Assembly: GCF_017311415.1 (NCBI RefSeq)
Contig: NZ_JAEKIS010000007.1
Location: 186,001-250,000, forward strand
Length of the DNA: 64,000 nucleotides
DNA from: Salipiger abyssi
GTDB lineage: Bacteria > Pseudomonadota > Alphaproteobacteria > Rhodobacterales > Rhodobacteraceae
Direction of reading: 5' to 3'
The translations under genes and the position numbers were made by a program. Shown one piece after another: positions 53,395-62,944 of the stretch (position 1 is the first letter of the stretch; each line of letters begins with the position of its first letter). Under the pieces are notes generated by a model, which was given only the letters and a program-made list of their open reading frames with translations, was not told the origin of the DNA and searched no databases.

Positions 53395-53460
53395 AATGTC
53401 CTCCTGTTCGTTGCTTTGTCAGCTCCTCAACGCGTCCCGCCCCGTGGCTGTTCCTTTCGC

Positions 53461-53504
53461 TTGACGCGCGGCGGCTCGGGCGCTTAGATATGAACAAGCG
53501 TTCA
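53461..53504 (+). promoter_or_regulatory. Isovaleryl-CoA dehydrogenase promoter and operator
   Basis: A TTGACG -35 element (53461-53466) and an AT-rich -10 region (TTAGATA, 53484-53490) are spaced by about 17 bp. Directly following is a perfect inverted repeat TGAAC-AAGC-GTTCA (53491-53504) at the expected transcription start. This is a typical repressor position; TetR-family proteins use such half-sites. No regulator gene is adjacent. Confidence 0.7.
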
Positions 53505-53527
53505 ATAATCGTCGGAGGAGGGCGGAC

Positions 53528-54691
53528 ATGTTCAACGCGGTCATGACATACGACCTGGGAGAGGATGTGAACGCGCTGCGCGAAATGGTGCATCGCTGGG
53601 CGCAGGAGCGTGTGAAGCCGATGGCGGCGGAGGTCGACAGCTCCAACGCCTTTCCCAACGATCTGTGGCGCGAGATGGGCGAGCTGGGCCTGCTGGGCAT
53701 CACGGTGCCCGAGGAATATGGCGGCGCCGGCATGGGCTATCTCGCCCATGCCATCGCGGTGGAGGAGATCGCCCGCGCCTCGGCCAGCGTGTCGCTGAGC
53801 TATGGCGCGCATTCCAACCTCTGCGTCAATCAGATCAAGCTCAACGGCACCGATGAACAGCGGCGGAAATACCTGCCCGGGCTGATCTCGGGCGAGCATG
53901 TGGGCGCGCTGGCAATGTCGGAGCCGGGCGCCGGCTCGGATGTGGTGAGCATGAAGCTGCGGGCGGAGAAGAAAAACGACCGCTACGTGCTCAACGGCAA
54001 CAAATACTGGATCACCAACGGCCCCGATGCCGATACGCTGGTGGTTTATGCCAAGACCGACCCGGAGGCTGGCAGCAAGGGCATCACCGCTTTCCTCATC
54101 GAAAAGACCATGACCGGTTTCTCGACCAGCCCGCATTTCGACAAGCTCGGCATGCGCGGCTCGAACACCGCCGAGCTGATCTTTGACGATGTGGAGGTGC
54201 CCTTCGAGAACGTGCTGGGCGAAGAGGGCAAGGGCGTGCGGGTGCTGATGTCCGGGCTCGATTACGAGCGCGTCGTGCTGGCGGGGATCGGCACCGGCAT
54301 CATGGCCGCCTGTCTCGACGAGGTCATGCCCTATATGGCCGAGCGCAAGCAGTTCGGCCAGCCCATCGGGAACTTCCAGCTCATGCAGGGCAAGATCGCC
54401 GATATGTATACGGCGATGAACTCGGCGCGGGCCTATGTCTACGAGGTGGCCAAGGCCTGCGACCGGGGCGATGTGACCCGCCAGGACGCGGCGGCCTGCT
54501 GTCTCTACGCCTCGGAACAGGCGATGGTGCAGGCGCATCAGGCGGTGCAGGCGATGGGCGGCGCGGGCTTCCTTGCCGATGCGCCGGTGGCGCGGCTCTT
54601 CCGCGATGCCAAGTTGATGGAGATCGGCGCGGGCACGTCGGAGATCCGGCGCATGCTCGTGGGCCGCGAACTGATGTCGGCGATGAGCTGA
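53528..54691 (+). CDS. ivd: Isovaleryl-CoA dehydrogenase
   Basis: The 387-residue FAD enzyme oxidises isovaleryl-CoA to 3-methylcrotonyl-CoA in leucine degradation. It has acyl-CoA dehydrogenase signatures [16 protein letters not shown] and [25 protein letters not shown]. The catalytic Glu is in the isovaleryl-type position ([12 protein letters not shown]) rather than the later site used by short-chain enzymes. The ATG follows GGAGGAGGG. The rest of the pathway lies downstream but is separated by the antisense ompW gene. Confidence 0.94.
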   Translation: MFNAVMTYDLGEDVNALREMVHRWAQERVKPMAAEVDSSNAFPNDLWREMGELGLLGITVPEEYGGAGMGYLAHAIAVEEIARASASVSLSYGAHSNLCVNQIKLNGTDEQRRKYLPGLISGEHVGALAMSEPGAGSDVVSMKLRAEKKNDRYVLNGNKYWITNGPDADTLVVYAKTDPEAGSKGITAFLIEKTMTGFSTSPHFDKLGMRGSNTAELIFDDVEVPFENVLGEEGKGVRVLMSGLDYERVVLAGIGTGIMAACLDEVMPYMAERKQFGQPIGNFQLMQGKIADMYTAMNSARAYVYEVAKACDRGDVTRQDAAACCLYASEQAMVQAHQAVQAMGGAGFLADAPVARLFRDAKLMEIGAGTSEIRRMLVGRELMSAMS

Positions 54692-54790
54692 GCCATGCGG
54701 GAGGAGAGAAGCCAGTACCTCGCCGGACAGGCGGGACCGGTCAGAGGGGGCGAGAGGCGGGCCGTTGAAGCCCGCCCCGCGCGAGACTGG

Positions 54791-55399
54791 TCAGAACTTC
54801 CAGATATAGGACATGCCGATCACCCAGGGATCGACCTCAACCGTGCCGATATCCGAGCCGTTCAGGTCCACATCCAGGTCGATGTCGATATAGCGCGCGT
54901 CGAGCCGCAGCGATGCCTTGTCGCTGATCGCGTAATCCACGCCGATATGCCCGGCGAGGCCCCAAGAATCCTTGATGTCGAGCCCGGAGATCTTCTGGTC
55001 GTCGAGATCGAGGATCGTGGTGTAGTTCACGCCGAGGCCGAAGAACGGGGTCCATGCGGTATTTGTCGGCAGGTGGTAGTTCACCGAGACGGTGGGCGGC
55101 AGGTGCTTGACCTTCACCACGTCGGAGCCGTTCAGCTCGACCTGATGGGTGAAGGGGGTGGCGGCCAGCACTTCGACGCCCCAGTTGTCGGCGAAGAAAT
55201 ATTCGAAGGTCAGCGAAAGCTGGGTGTCGTCATCGACATCGGTGTCGAGCGCGCCATTCGCCAGGCTGCCATTGTCATCGCTCGGGTTCACCCAGGCGAG
55301 GCCGACACCGACGGTCATGTCGCCCTTGGACTGCGCCAGCGCGCCGGTGGCCGTGAGGGCCAGCACAGCCATGGCGGAGAGGAGTGTGGTCTTGTACAT
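54791..55399 (-). CDS. ompW: OmpW family outer membrane protein
   Basis: The 202-residue precursor has a signal peptide (about 1-22, ending ALA) and an eight-strand barrel ending in the outer-membrane signature IGMSYIWKF. Family blocks include GDMTVGVGLAWVNPSDDNGS, WGVEVLAATPFTHQV, VNYHLPTNTAWTPFFGLGVNYT and KASLRLDARYIDIDLDVDLNG. It forms a small hydrophobic-solute channel. The ATG at 55397-55399 follows AAGGGA. A perfect FnrL-type box lies 59 bp upstream. Confidence 0.93.
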   Translation of the reverse strand: MYKTTLLSAMAVLALTATGALAQSKGDMTVGVGLAWVNPSDDNGSLANGALDTDVDDDTQLSLTFEYFFADNWGVEVLAATPFTHQVELNGSDVVKVKHLPPTVSVNYHLPTNTAWTPFFGLGVNYTTILDLDDQKISGLDIKDSWGLAGHIGVDYAISDKASLRLDARYIDIDLDVDLNGSDIGTVEVDPWVIGMSYIWKF

Positions 55400-55457
55400 T
55401 GTCGTCCCTTTCCAGATCGCACGCAGCGCCATTTCCGCAAAATCGCCCGCAGAAACG

Positions 55458-55471
55458 TTGATCTGAATCAA
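55458..55471. promoter_or_regulatory. FnrL-type box upstream of ompW
   Basis: TTGATCTGAATCAA matches TTGAT-N4-ATCAA exactly. It lies 59 bp upstream of the ompW start and 84 bp upstream of the acyl-CoA synthetase start. In enterobacteria ompW is an established FNR target, which supports the assignment. Confidence 0.85.
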
Positions 55472-55554
55472 GCTTTGAATTCTGTGGGTTACGCTGTTGC
55501 CGGAATGTCATATCCGGTGTCGGGGATGCATGTTTCCGGACGGAGGGCTGTCGC

Positions 55555-57135
55555 ATGAAGCTGCCGATGGAGGAGACGCGGCGGCGCCGGATGCTGGCGG
55601 ACGGGCAGAGCTATGAGGCGCTCTGCGAGGGATTTCGCTGGCCGCGTCCGGAGCGGGTTAACATGGCCGCGCAGGTCTGCGACAGCTGGGCGGCGCTGGC
55701 GCCCGACCGGCCGGCGATCCTCGATCTGCGCGGCGGGGCGCTGCGTGTGGTGAGCTATGGCGCCTTGCAGGCGCTGTCGCGGCGGGTCGAGGCCTGGCTG
55801 CGGGCGCAGGGCGTGGCACGCGGCGACCGGGTGGGCGTGCTGCTGTCGCAAAGCCCGCTCTGCGCCGCGTCCCATATCGCCGCCTGGCGCATGGGCGCGA
55901 TTTCGGTGCCGCTCTTCAAGCTCTTCAAGCACGACGCGCTGGACTCGCGGCTGGGCAATAGCGGCGCGCGGGTGGTGGTGAGCGACGAGGAGGGCGCGGA
56001 GATGCTGGCGCCGTTCGGGCTGGCGACCGTGACCGAAGAGGCGCTGCCCGAGCCGGGTGTCTGGGACGCGGTGGAGACCGGCCCCGAGGACCCGGCGGTG
56101 CTGATCTATACCAGCGGCACCACCGGCAAGCCCAAGGGCGCGCTGCACGGGCATGGCGTGCTGCTGGGGCATCTGCCCGGGGTGGAGATGAGCCACGATC
56201 TTCTGGGACAGGAGGGCGATGTGCTCTGGACCCCGGCGGACTGGGCCTGGATCGGCGGGCTCTTCGATGTGCTGATGCCGGGGCTCTATCTCGGCGTGCC
56301 GGTGGTGGCGGCGCGGATGCCGCGTTTCGACATCGCGCAATGCCTGAGGATCTGCGCGGAAGCCTCTGTACGCAATGTATTCTTTCCGCCAACCGCTCTG
56401 CGCATGCTGAAGGCGGAGGACGCGCGGATCCCGGGGCTGCGCTCGGTCGGTTCCGGCGGCGAGCCGCTCGGCGCCGAGATGTTGGCCTGGGGGCGCGAGG
56501 CCTTTGGGGTGGAGATCAACGAATTTTACGGCCAGACCGAATGCAATATGGTCGCCAGCGCCTGTGGCGCGCTGTTTCCCGTCCGTCCCGGCTGTATCGG
56601 CAAGCCGGCGCCGGGCTTCCGCATCGGGATCGTCGACGAGGCAGGTCACGAGACGCAGGGAGAGGGAGATGTCGCGGTACATCGCGGCGCGGGCTCCATG
56701 ATGCTGGAATATTGGAACAATCCGCAGGCGACGGCGGAGAAGTTCCGCGGCGACTGGCTGGTGACCGGCGACCGTGGCATCTGGGAGGACGGCTATCTGC
56801 GCTTTGTCGGGCGCGAGGACGACGTGATCACCTCTGCCGGCTACCGCATCGGCCCGGCTGAGATCGAGGATTGCCTGCTCACCCATCCCGCCGTTGCCAC
56901 GGTGGGCGTGGTCGGCAAGCCCGACCGGCTGCGCACCGAGATCGTCAAGGCCTATGTGGTGGTGAAGCCGGGGCAGAGCCCGAGCGCCGAAGAGCTTCAG
57001 GCATGGGTCAAGGAACGGCTCGCAACCTATTCCTATCCAAGAGAAATAGATTTCCTTGAGGCGCTGCCGATGACGGTCACCGGCAAGGTTATCCGCAAGG
57101 AACTGAAGGCCCGTGCGGCCAAGGAGAGCACATGA
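55555..57135 (+). CDS. Acyl-CoA synthetase (AMP-binding)
   Basis: The 526-residue adenylate-forming enzyme has the P-loop [32 protein letters not shown], the hinge motif [25 protein letters not shown] and the C-terminal lysine in [15 protein letters not shown]. It is acetyl-CoA synthetase-like and, within the liu cluster, may activate isovalerate or acetoacetate. The ATG at 55555 is used; an in-frame ATG four codons later is also possible. Its stop overlaps the liuB start (ATGA). Confidence 0.9.
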   Translation: MKLPMEETRRRRMLADGQSYEALCEGFRWPRPERVNMAAQVCDSWAALAPDRPAILDLRGGALRVVSYGALQALSRRVEAWLRAQGVARGDRVGVLLSQSPLCAASHIAAWRMGAISVPLFKLFKHDALDSRLGNSGARVVVSDEEGAEMLAPFGLATVTEEALPEPGVWDAVETGPEDPAVLIYTSGTTGKPKGALHGHGVLLGHLPGVEMSHDLLGQEGDVLWTPADWAWIGGLFDVLMPGLYLGVPVVAARMPRFDIAQCLRICAEASVRNVFFPPTALRMLKAEDARIPGLRSVGSGGEPLGAEMLAWGREAFGVEINEFYGQTECNMVASACGALFPVRPGCIGKPAPGFRIGIVDEAGHETQGEGDVAVHRGAGSMMLEYWNNPQATAEKFRGDWLVTGDRGIWEDGYLRFVGREDDVITSAGYRIGPAEIEDCLLTHPAVATVGVVGKPDRLRTEIVKAYVVVKPGQSPSAEELQAWVKERLATYSYPREIDFLEALPMTVTGKVIRKELKARAAKEST

Positions 57136-58739
57136 AACTGCAATCGCAAGCGATCCCCACATCCGAGGCGTTTCAGGCCAATCGCACGGCGCATCTTGAG
57201 GCGCTGGAGGTGGTGCGCGAGGCGGCGGAACTTGCGGCGGCGGGCGGCGGCGAGAAGGCCCGCGAGCGGCATCTCGGCCGGGGCAAGATGCTGCCGCGCG
57301 AGCGGGTGGCCAATCTGCTCGATCCCGGCTCGCCCTTTCTCGAGGTGGGCGCCACGGCGGCGCACGGGCTTTATGACGGCGCGGCACCGGCGGCGGGCAT
57401 GATCGCGGGCATCGGGCGCGTTCAGGGCCGCGATGTCATGGTGGTGTGCAACGACGCCACGGTGAAGGGCGGCACCTATTACCCGATGTCGGTCAAGAAA
57501 CACCTGCGCGCGCAGGAGATCGCCGAGGAGAACCGGCTGCCCTGCGTCTATCTGGTCGATAGCGGCGGCGCGAACCTGCCCAATCAGGACGAGGTTTTCC
57601 CCGACCGCGACCATTTCGGGCGGATCTTCTACAATCAGGCGCGGATGAGCGCCAAGGGTATCGCGCAGATCGCCGTGGTGATGGGGTCGTGCACGGCGGG
57701 CGGCGCCTATGTGCCGGCGATGTCGGATGTGACGATCATTGTGAAGGAGCAGGGCACGATCTTTCTTGCCGGCCCGCCGCTGGTCAAGGCGGCCACCGGC
57801 GAGGTGGTCACGGCGGAGGATCTCGGCGGCGGCGACGTGCATACGCGGCTTTCGGGCGTGGCGGATTATCTGGCCGAGGACGACGCCCATGCGCTGGCAT
57901 TGGCAAGACGCGCGGTGGGCTCGCTGAAGGGCGCGGACGGGGCCGGCCCGGGCGGGCTGCCGGGGGGCGAAGCACCGGCCTACGATCCCGACGAGATCCT
58001 CGGCGTGGTACCGGGCGATCTGCGCACGCCCTATGACATTCGCGAGGTGATCGCGCGGGTGGTGGACGGCTCTTATTTCGACGAGTTCAAGCCGCGTTAC
58101 GGCGAGACGCTGGTGACGGGCTTTGCGCAGATCGAGGGCTGTCCGGTGGGCATCGTCGCCAATAATGGCGTGTTGTTTTCCGAGGCGGCGCAGAAGGGGG
58201 CGCATTTCGTCGAGCTCTGTTCGCAGCGCAAGGTGCCGCAGGTGTTCTTGCAGAATATCACCGGCTTCATGGTCGGGCGGAAATACGAGAACGACGGGAT
58301 CGCGCGACACGGCGCCAAGATGGTGACGGCGGTGGCCACGACCTCGGTGCCCAAGATCACCATGCTGGTGGGCGGCTCCTTTGGGGCGGGCAATTACGGC
58401 ATGGCGGGACGGGCCTATCAGCCGCGATTCCTCTGGACCTGGCCGAACAGCCGGATCTCGGTGATGGGCGGCGAGCAGGCGGCAGGTGTGCTGGCGACGG
58501 TGAAGCGCGACGCCATCGAGCGCGGCGGCGGGAGCTGGTCGCAGGAGGAGGAGGCGGAGTTCAAGCGCCCGACGGTGGAGATGTTCGAGCGCCAGTCGCA
58601 TCCGCTTTATGCCAGCGCGCGGCTCTGGGACGACGGGATCGTCGATCCGCGCAAGACGCGCGAGGTGCTGGCGCTGTCGCTTTCGGCGGCCTTGAACGCG
58701 CCCATCGAGGAGACACGCTTTGGCGTGTTCCGCATGTGA
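57132..58739 (+). CDS. liuB: Methylcrotonyl-CoA carboxylase, carboxyltransferase subunit
   Basis: The 535-residue beta subunit has the acyl-CoA carboxyltransferase domains: [75 protein letters not shown] and [16 protein letters not shown]. These motifs match MCC beta rather than propionyl-CoA carboxylase. It transfers carboxyl from biotin to 3-methylcrotonyl-CoA. It is translationally coupled to the upstream synthetase. Confidence 0.95.
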   Translation: MKLQSQAIPTSEAFQANRTAHLEALEVVREAAELAAAGGGEKARERHLGRGKMLPRERVANLLDPGSPFLEVGATAAHGLYDGAAPAAGMIAGIGRVQGRDVMVVCNDATVKGGTYYPMSVKKHLRAQEIAEENRLPCVYLVDSGGANLPNQDEVFPDRDHFGRIFYNQARMSAKGIAQIAVVMGSCTAGGAYVPAMSDVTIIVKEQGTIFLAGPPLVKAATGEVVTAEDLGGGDVHTRLSGVADYLAEDDAHALALARRAVGSLKGADGAGPGGLPGGEAPAYDPDEILGVVPGDLRTPYDIREVIARVVDGSYFDEFKPRYGETLVTGFAQIEGCPVGIVANNGVLFSEAAQKGAHFVELCSQRKVPQVFLQNITGFMVGRKYENDGIARHGAKMVTAVATTSVPKITMLVGGSFGAGNYGMAGRAYQPRFLWTWPNSRISVMGGEQAAGVLATVKRDAIERGGGSWSQEEEAEFKRPTVEMFERQSHPLYASARLWDDGIVDPRKTREVLALSLSAALNAPIEETRFGVFRM

Positions 58740-58765
58740 CAGGCGCTGGTCTGGCTTTAAGCGGG

Positions 58766-58822
58766 CGCGCCCCCGCCGGCGGAGCTCCCGCCCGCCCACC
58801 CCGCCCCGCCGCCGGGGGCGCG
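58766..58822 (+). promoter_or_regulatory. GC-rich inverted repeat before the ASCH gene
   Basis: Perfect 10-bp arms (CGCGCCCCCG at 58766-58775 with 58813-58822) flank 37 bp. The right arm ends 5 bases before the ASCH start and covers its only purine-rich upstream segment, so the RNA hairpin would hide the ribosome site. Confidence 0.5.
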
Positions 58823-58827
58823 GGGTC

Positions 58828-59247
58828 ATGACGATGACGCTGCAAGACGCGCGTCTGCGCTGGCCGGGATGCGAGAGCTACCGGCCCGGTGACAGCGCGG
58901 CGCTCAACGCCGAGATCCTCGGGCTGATGCGCACGGGTGTGAAACGGGCGAGTTGCGAGGCCTGGGAGGTCTTCGAAGACGGTGCCGAGGCGCTGCCGGT
59001 CGCGGGGCGCGTGGACATCGCGCTTGACTGGCAGGGGCGCCCGGCGCTGGCCACGCGCACGCTCGAGGTGCTGCGTCTGCCCTTCGAGGAGGTGACCGAG
59101 GGCATGGCGCTCGAGCAGGGTGAGTTCCGCGACCTGGCGCATTGGCGCGCGGGGTATCGCGCCTACCTAGAGCGCGCGGGACGCTACAGGCCCGGCTTCG
59201 AGATGATGCTGGAGCGGTTTGAGCTGGTGGAGGACCTGGGCACATGA
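58828..59247 (+). CDS. ASCH domain protein within the liu cluster
   Basis: The 139-residue protein matches the ASCH (PUA-like) fold, including the GxKxxxCxxW-type core TGVKRASCEAWEVFEDG and the VDIALDWQGRPALATRTLEVL strand region. ASCH proteins bind RNA or nucleosides; some are amidohydrolases of modified nucleosides. Its place between the two MCC subunit genes is unexplained. Starts at ATG 58828 or 58834; the ribosome site is weak and within a predicted hairpin. Confidence 0.82.
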   Translation: MTMTLQDARLRWPGCESYRPGDSAALNAEILGLMRTGVKRASCEAWEVFEDGAEALPVAGRVDIALDWQGRPALATRTLEVLRLPFEEVTEGMALEQGEFRDLAHWRAGYRAYLERAGRYRPGFEMMLERFELVEDLGT

Positions 59248-59298
59248 GCGGAAATGGCAGAGCGCAGGACGGGAATGGAAGCCTCTGGGAGGGAAGCG

Positions 59299-61248
59299 AT
59301 GTTTGACACGGTGCTGATAGCCAATAGGGGCGAGATCGCCTGCCGGGTGATGGAGACGGCGCGGGCCATGGGGCTGCGCTGCGTCGCGGTCTATTCCGAG
59401 GCGGATGCCGGGGCGAAACATGTGGCCATGGCCGATGAGGCGGTCTGCATCGGCGGGGCGGCGCCGGCGGAGAGCTATCTGCGCGGCGAGGCCATCATCG
59501 CGGCGGCGCTGGAGACCGGGGCGGGGGCGATCCATCCGGGCTATGGGTTCCTGTCGGAAAACCCCGATTTCGTCGAGGCGGTGGAGGCGGCGGGGCTGGT
59601 CTTTGTCGGCCCGTCGGCAAAGGCGATCCGGGCGATGGGCCTCAAGGACGCGGCCAAGCGGCTGATGGCGGAGGCCGGCGTGCCGGTGGTGCCGGGCTAT
59701 CACGGCGAGGAGCAGGATCCGCAATTCCTCGCGGGCGAGGCGGAGGCCATCGGCTACCCGGTGCTGATCAAGGCGGTTGCGGGCGGCGGTGGCAAGGGCA
59801 TGCGGCTGGTCGAGCGCGCCGCGGAGTTTGCCGAGGCGCTGAAGAGCGCGCAGGCGGAGGCGCGCGGCGCCTTCGGCAACGAGGCGGTGCTGATCGAGAA
59901 ATTCGTCACCAAGCCGCGCCATATCGAGGTGCAGGTCTTTGGCGATGGCGAAAAGGCGGTGCATCTTTTCGAGCGGGATTGCTCCTTGCAGCGCCGGCAT
60001 CAGAAGGTGATCGAGGAGGCGCCGGCGCCGGGTATGACGGCTGAGATGCGTCAGGCCATGGGCGCGGCGGCGGTGCGCGCCGCCGAGGCCATCGGCTACA
60101 AGGGCGCGGGCACGGTGGAGTTCATCGTCGACGGCGCGCGCGGGCTGCGCCCGGACGGGTTCTGGTTCATGGAGATGAACACGCGGCTTCAGGTCGAGCA
60201 TCCGGTGACCGAGGCGATCACCGGCGTCGATCTGGTGGCATGGCAGCTCCGCGTGGCGGCGGGAGAGCCGCTGCCGATGGCGCAGGAGGAGCTGGGTATC
60301 GACGGCCACGCCTTCGAGGCGCGGCTTTATGCCGAGGACGTGCCGGCGGGGTTCTTGCCGGCCACCGGGCGGCTGGCGCATCTGGGCTTTCCGGCGGATG
60401 TGCGGGCCGATAGCGGGGTGCGTTCGGGCGATGTGATCTCGCCGCATTACGACCCGATGATCGCCAAGCTCATTGTGCACGGGGCCACGCGGGAGATCGC
60501 GCTGCGCAAGCTGGCACGTGGGCTGGCGGAGACGCAGGTGGCGGGCACGGTGACCAATCTCGCCTTTCTCGGCGCGCTGGCGCGGCATGCGGGCTTTGCC
60601 GCCGGCGAGGTGGATACCGGGCTGATCGGGCGCGATCTGGAGGTGCTGACGGCGGCGCCCGGGCCGTCGCCGCAAATTGTGGCGCAGGCGGTGCAGGCGG
60701 CGGCGGGGCTCTGGGAGGCGGCCGCGCCGCAGAGCGGATTTGCGCTCTGGGCGCCGCTGGCGCGCCATGTGCTGCTGCGTCAGGGCGAGGAGGAGCTGCT
60801 CTGCGTGCTGCGTGTTGCGGGGCGTGACCGGGCGGAGATCTCGCTCGGAGAGGTCACCGTGCGCGCCGAGCGCGTCGATGGCGGCTGGCGGCTCGACGGG
60901 CGGCCGGCACCGGCGCTGTTTCACGAGGGCGCGGAGATCACTGTCTTTGCCGAGGGCGGGCAGGTCTTTGTGGCGGTCGACCCGCTGGAACGCGCGGCGG
61001 CGCTCGGCGCCGGCGGCAACCTGATCGAGGCGCCGATGCCGGGCCGGGTGGTCTCGGTGCTCGCAGAGCCCGGGCAGGTGGTGCAGGCGGGCGACCGGCT
61101 GGCGGTGCTCGAGGCGATGAAGATGGAGCACACGCTGACGGCGGCGCGCGACGGCGTCGTGGCCGAGGTGCTGGTGGCCGATGGCGCGCAGGTCGAGGCG
61201 GGCGCGGCGCTCATCCGGCTGGAGGAGGAAGAGGAGGCGGCGGCGTGA
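59299..61248 (+). CDS. liuD: Methylcrotonyl-CoA carboxylase, biotin carboxylase subunit
   Basis: The 649-residue alpha subunit has an N-terminal biotin carboxylase domain (FDTVLIANRGEIACRVMETA, KAVAGGGGKGMRLV, FMEMNTRLQVEHPVTEAITG), a linker domain, and a C-terminal biotinyl domain with the biotinylated lysine in LAVLEAMKMEHTL. It carboxylates biotin with ATP and bicarbonate for LiuB. The ATG at 59299 follows GGGAGGGA. Its stop overlaps the GTG of the next gene. Confidence 0.95.
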   Translation: MFDTVLIANRGEIACRVMETARAMGLRCVAVYSEADAGAKHVAMADEAVCIGGAAPAESYLRGEAIIAAALETGAGAIHPGYGFLSENPDFVEAVEAAGLVFVGPSAKAIRAMGLKDAAKRLMAEAGVPVVPGYHGEEQDPQFLAGEAEAIGYPVLIKAVAGGGGKGMRLVERAAEFAEALKSAQAEARGAFGNEAVLIEKFVTKPRHIEVQVFGDGEKAVHLFERDCSLQRRHQKVIEEAPAPGMTAEMRQAMGAAAVRAAEAIGYKGAGTVEFIVDGARGLRPDGFWFMEMNTRLQVEHPVTEAITGVDLVAWQLRVAAGEPLPMAQEELGIDGHAFEARLYAEDVPAGFLPATGRLAHLGFPADVRADSGVRSGDVISPHYDPMIAKLIVHGATREIALRKLARGLAETQVAGTVTNLAFLGALARHAGFAAGEVDTGLIGRDLEVLTAAPGPSPQIVAQAVQAAAGLWEAAAPQSGFALWAPLARHVLLRQGEEELLCVLRVAGRDRAEISLGEVTVRAERVDGGWRLDGRPAPALFHEGAEITVFAEGGQVFVAVDPLERAAALGAGGNLIEAPMPGRVVSVLAEPGQVVQAGDRLAVLEAMKMEHTLTAARDGVVAEVLVADGAQVEAGAALIRLEEEEEAAA

Positions 61249-61910
61249 TCCGGCTGCACCATGTGCCCGAGAGCCGCTCGATGCGGGTGCTCTGGCTGCT
61301 CTATGAGCTGGAGGTGCGGTTCGAGCTCGTGCTGCATCCCTTTGACAAGTCGCTGCGGGCGCAGGAGTATCTGACGCTGTCGCCGGCCGGCCGGGTGCCG
61401 GCGCTGGAGATCGAGGGCGAGTGCATGTTCGAGAGCCTCGCGATGATGGAATATCTCTGCGAGCGCTTTCCGGATGCGGGCCTGGGCCGCGCGCCGGGCA
61501 GCCCCGACCGCATGGCCTGGCTGAGCTGGCTGCATTTCTCCGAGACGATCTCTCAGCATGCGGCGGCGCTGACCCAGCAGCATCTGATGCTGCGCGAGGA
61601 TCATATGCGCTCGCCCATTGTCATGCGACTGGAGGCGAAGCGTGTGGAGAAATGTTACGCGGCGCTGGAGGCGCGGCTGTCGGCGCCGCCGGAGACCCGC
61701 GATCACATGCTGACCTCAGGGTTTTCGGCGGTGGATATCGCGCTGGGTCAGGCGGTCTATATGGCGAAGCATTTCGCGGCGCTGGACGGATTTCCCGCGC
61801 TTGGCGCCTGGTATCGGCGGGTGAGCGGGCGGGCGGCGTTTGCGCGCTGTCTGCCGGAGGCGGGCGAGGGGCTCTATGATCGCGATTTCTACCCGGCCTG
61901 GGCGGAGTGA
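61245..61910 (+). CDS. Glutathione S-transferase family protein
   Basis: The 221-residue protein has an N-terminal thioredoxin-like GST domain (IRLHHVPESRSMRVLWLLYEL, with the catalytic Ser in SRSMR, and AGRVPALEIEGECMFESLAMMEYL). An all-helical C-terminal domain follows (SAVDIALGQAVYMAKHFAAL, with the hydrophobic-core N-cap Asp). It starts at GTG 61245, overlapping the liuD stop, so it belongs to the liu transcript. Its catabolic role is unknown; an isomerase-type or detoxifying role is possible. Confidence 0.9.
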   Translation: MIRLHHVPESRSMRVLWLLYELEVRFELVLHPFDKSLRAQEYLTLSPAGRVPALEIEGECMFESLAMMEYLCERFPDAGLGRAPGSPDRMAWLSWLHFSETISQHAAALTQQHLMLREDHMRSPIVMRLEAKRVEKCYAALEARLSAPPETRDHMLTSGFSAVDIALGQAVYMAKHFAALDGFPALGAWYRRVSGRAAFARCLPEAGEGLYDRDFYPAWAE

Positions 61911-62038
61911 TCCGGCGGGGCACGCGATGCGCGCGCAGTTTGTCTCGCCGCGCGCCTGCGGCGGCGGCTCGGGCGGGCGCCCGTGGCGGTGGCATGCCCG
62001 GGGCCTGGGCGGTTTGCCTCTGGCGCGGGTCTGCGGGA

Positions 62039-62059
62039 GTATTTTCAGAAAGATGAAAG
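62039..62059 (-). repeat. Intergenic 21-base motif, copy 3
   Basis: GTATTTTCAGAAAGATGAAA begins at 62039; with the next base it is the exact reverse complement of copy 1 at 2495-2515. It lies in the 163-bp spacer between the GST and HMG-CoA lyase genes, about 15 bp before the lyase start and close to its ribosome site. Confidence 0.75.
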
Positions 62060-62073
62060 GCGGGGTCTGAGAG

Positions 62074-62925
62074 ATGAGCGGATATGTCGAGATCTTCGAG
62101 GTGGGCCCGCGCGACGGCTTGCAGAACGAGGAGCGCCGGATCGACGCGGCGGAGAAGATCGCGCTGGTGGATTGTCTGAGCCGGGCGGGGTTCCGGCGCA
62201 TCGAATGCGCCAGCTTCGTCAGCGCGCGCTGGGTGCCGCAGATGGCCGACTCGGACAAGGTGCTGGCGGGGATCGCGCGGGCGCCGGGCGTGTCCTATGC
62301 GGCGCTGACGCCCAATATGAAGGGGTTCGAGGCGGCGATGGCTGCCGGCGCGGACGAGGTGGCGATCTTTGGCGCGGCCTCGGAGAGTTTCAGCCGCGCC
62401 AATATCAATGCCTCTATCGAAGAGAGCCTGGAGCGGTTCCGCCCGGTGGCCGAGGCGGCGACGGCGCGCGGGGTGAAGCTGCGGGGCTATATCTCCTGCG
62501 TGGTGGAATGCCCCTATGAGGGCGCGGTGGCGCCGGAGGCGGTGGCGCGGGTGGCGGCGGCACTGCGCGATATGGGGTGCTATGAGATTTCGCTTGGCGA
62601 CACGATCGGGCGCGGCGTGCCCGAGGCGGTGGATGCGATGCTGGGCGCGGTGCTGGAGGAGATCGAGCCGGCGCGGCTGGCGGGGCATTACCACGACACC
62701 GGCAAGCGGGCGTTGGAGAATATCGAGGTCTCGCTGGCACGCGGGCTGCGGGTCTTCGATGCCGCCGTGGGCGGCCTGGGCGGCTGCCCCTATGCGCCGG
62801 GCGCCGAGGGCAATGTGGCGACCGAGGCGGTGGCGGCGCGGCTGGCGGAGCTTGGCTATGAGACCGGGCTCGACATGGGCGTGCTGGAAAAAGCGGCGGC
62901 GATGGCACGGGCGCTGCGCGGGTGA
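62074..62925 (+). CDS. liuE: Hydroxymethylglutaryl-CoA lyase
   Basis: The 283-residue TIM-barrel lyase splits HMG-CoA to acetyl-CoA and acetoacetate, the last step of leucine catabolism. It begins with VEIFEVGPRDGLQNE, the metal and catalytic Arg-Asp site. It has the metal-binding HxH in LAGHYHDTGKRAL and the signature GGLGGCPYAPGAEGNVATE with the catalytic Cys. The ATG at 62074 follows a GAGAG site. It is preceded by a spacer containing the repeated 21-base motif. Confidence 0.95.
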   Translation: MSGYVEIFEVGPRDGLQNEERRIDAAEKIALVDCLSRAGFRRIECASFVSARWVPQMADSDKVLAGIARAPGVSYAALTPNMKGFEAAMAAGADEVAIFGAASESFSRANINASIEESLERFRPVAEAATARGVKLRGYISCVVECPYEGAVAPEAVARVAAALRDMGCYEISLGDTIGRGVPEAVDAMLGAVLEEIEPARLAGHYHDTGKRALENIEVSLARGLRVFDAAVGGLGGCPYAPGAEGNVATEAVAARLAELGYETGLDMGVLEKAAAMARALRG

Positions 62926-62944
62926 GGCGAGAAGTGGAGGCTGG

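Noticed and set aside
53492-53503. GAAC-N4-GTTC as a LexA (SOS) box
   Set aside because: That spacing is the Gram-positive LexA form. Alphaproteobacterial LexA uses direct GTTC-N7-GTTC repeats, and the downstream gene is catabolic.
59167-61131. A 654-codon minus-strand open frame opposite the biotin carboxylase subunit
   Set aside because: It is an Arg/His/Leu-rich shadow of liuD with no recognisable domain.
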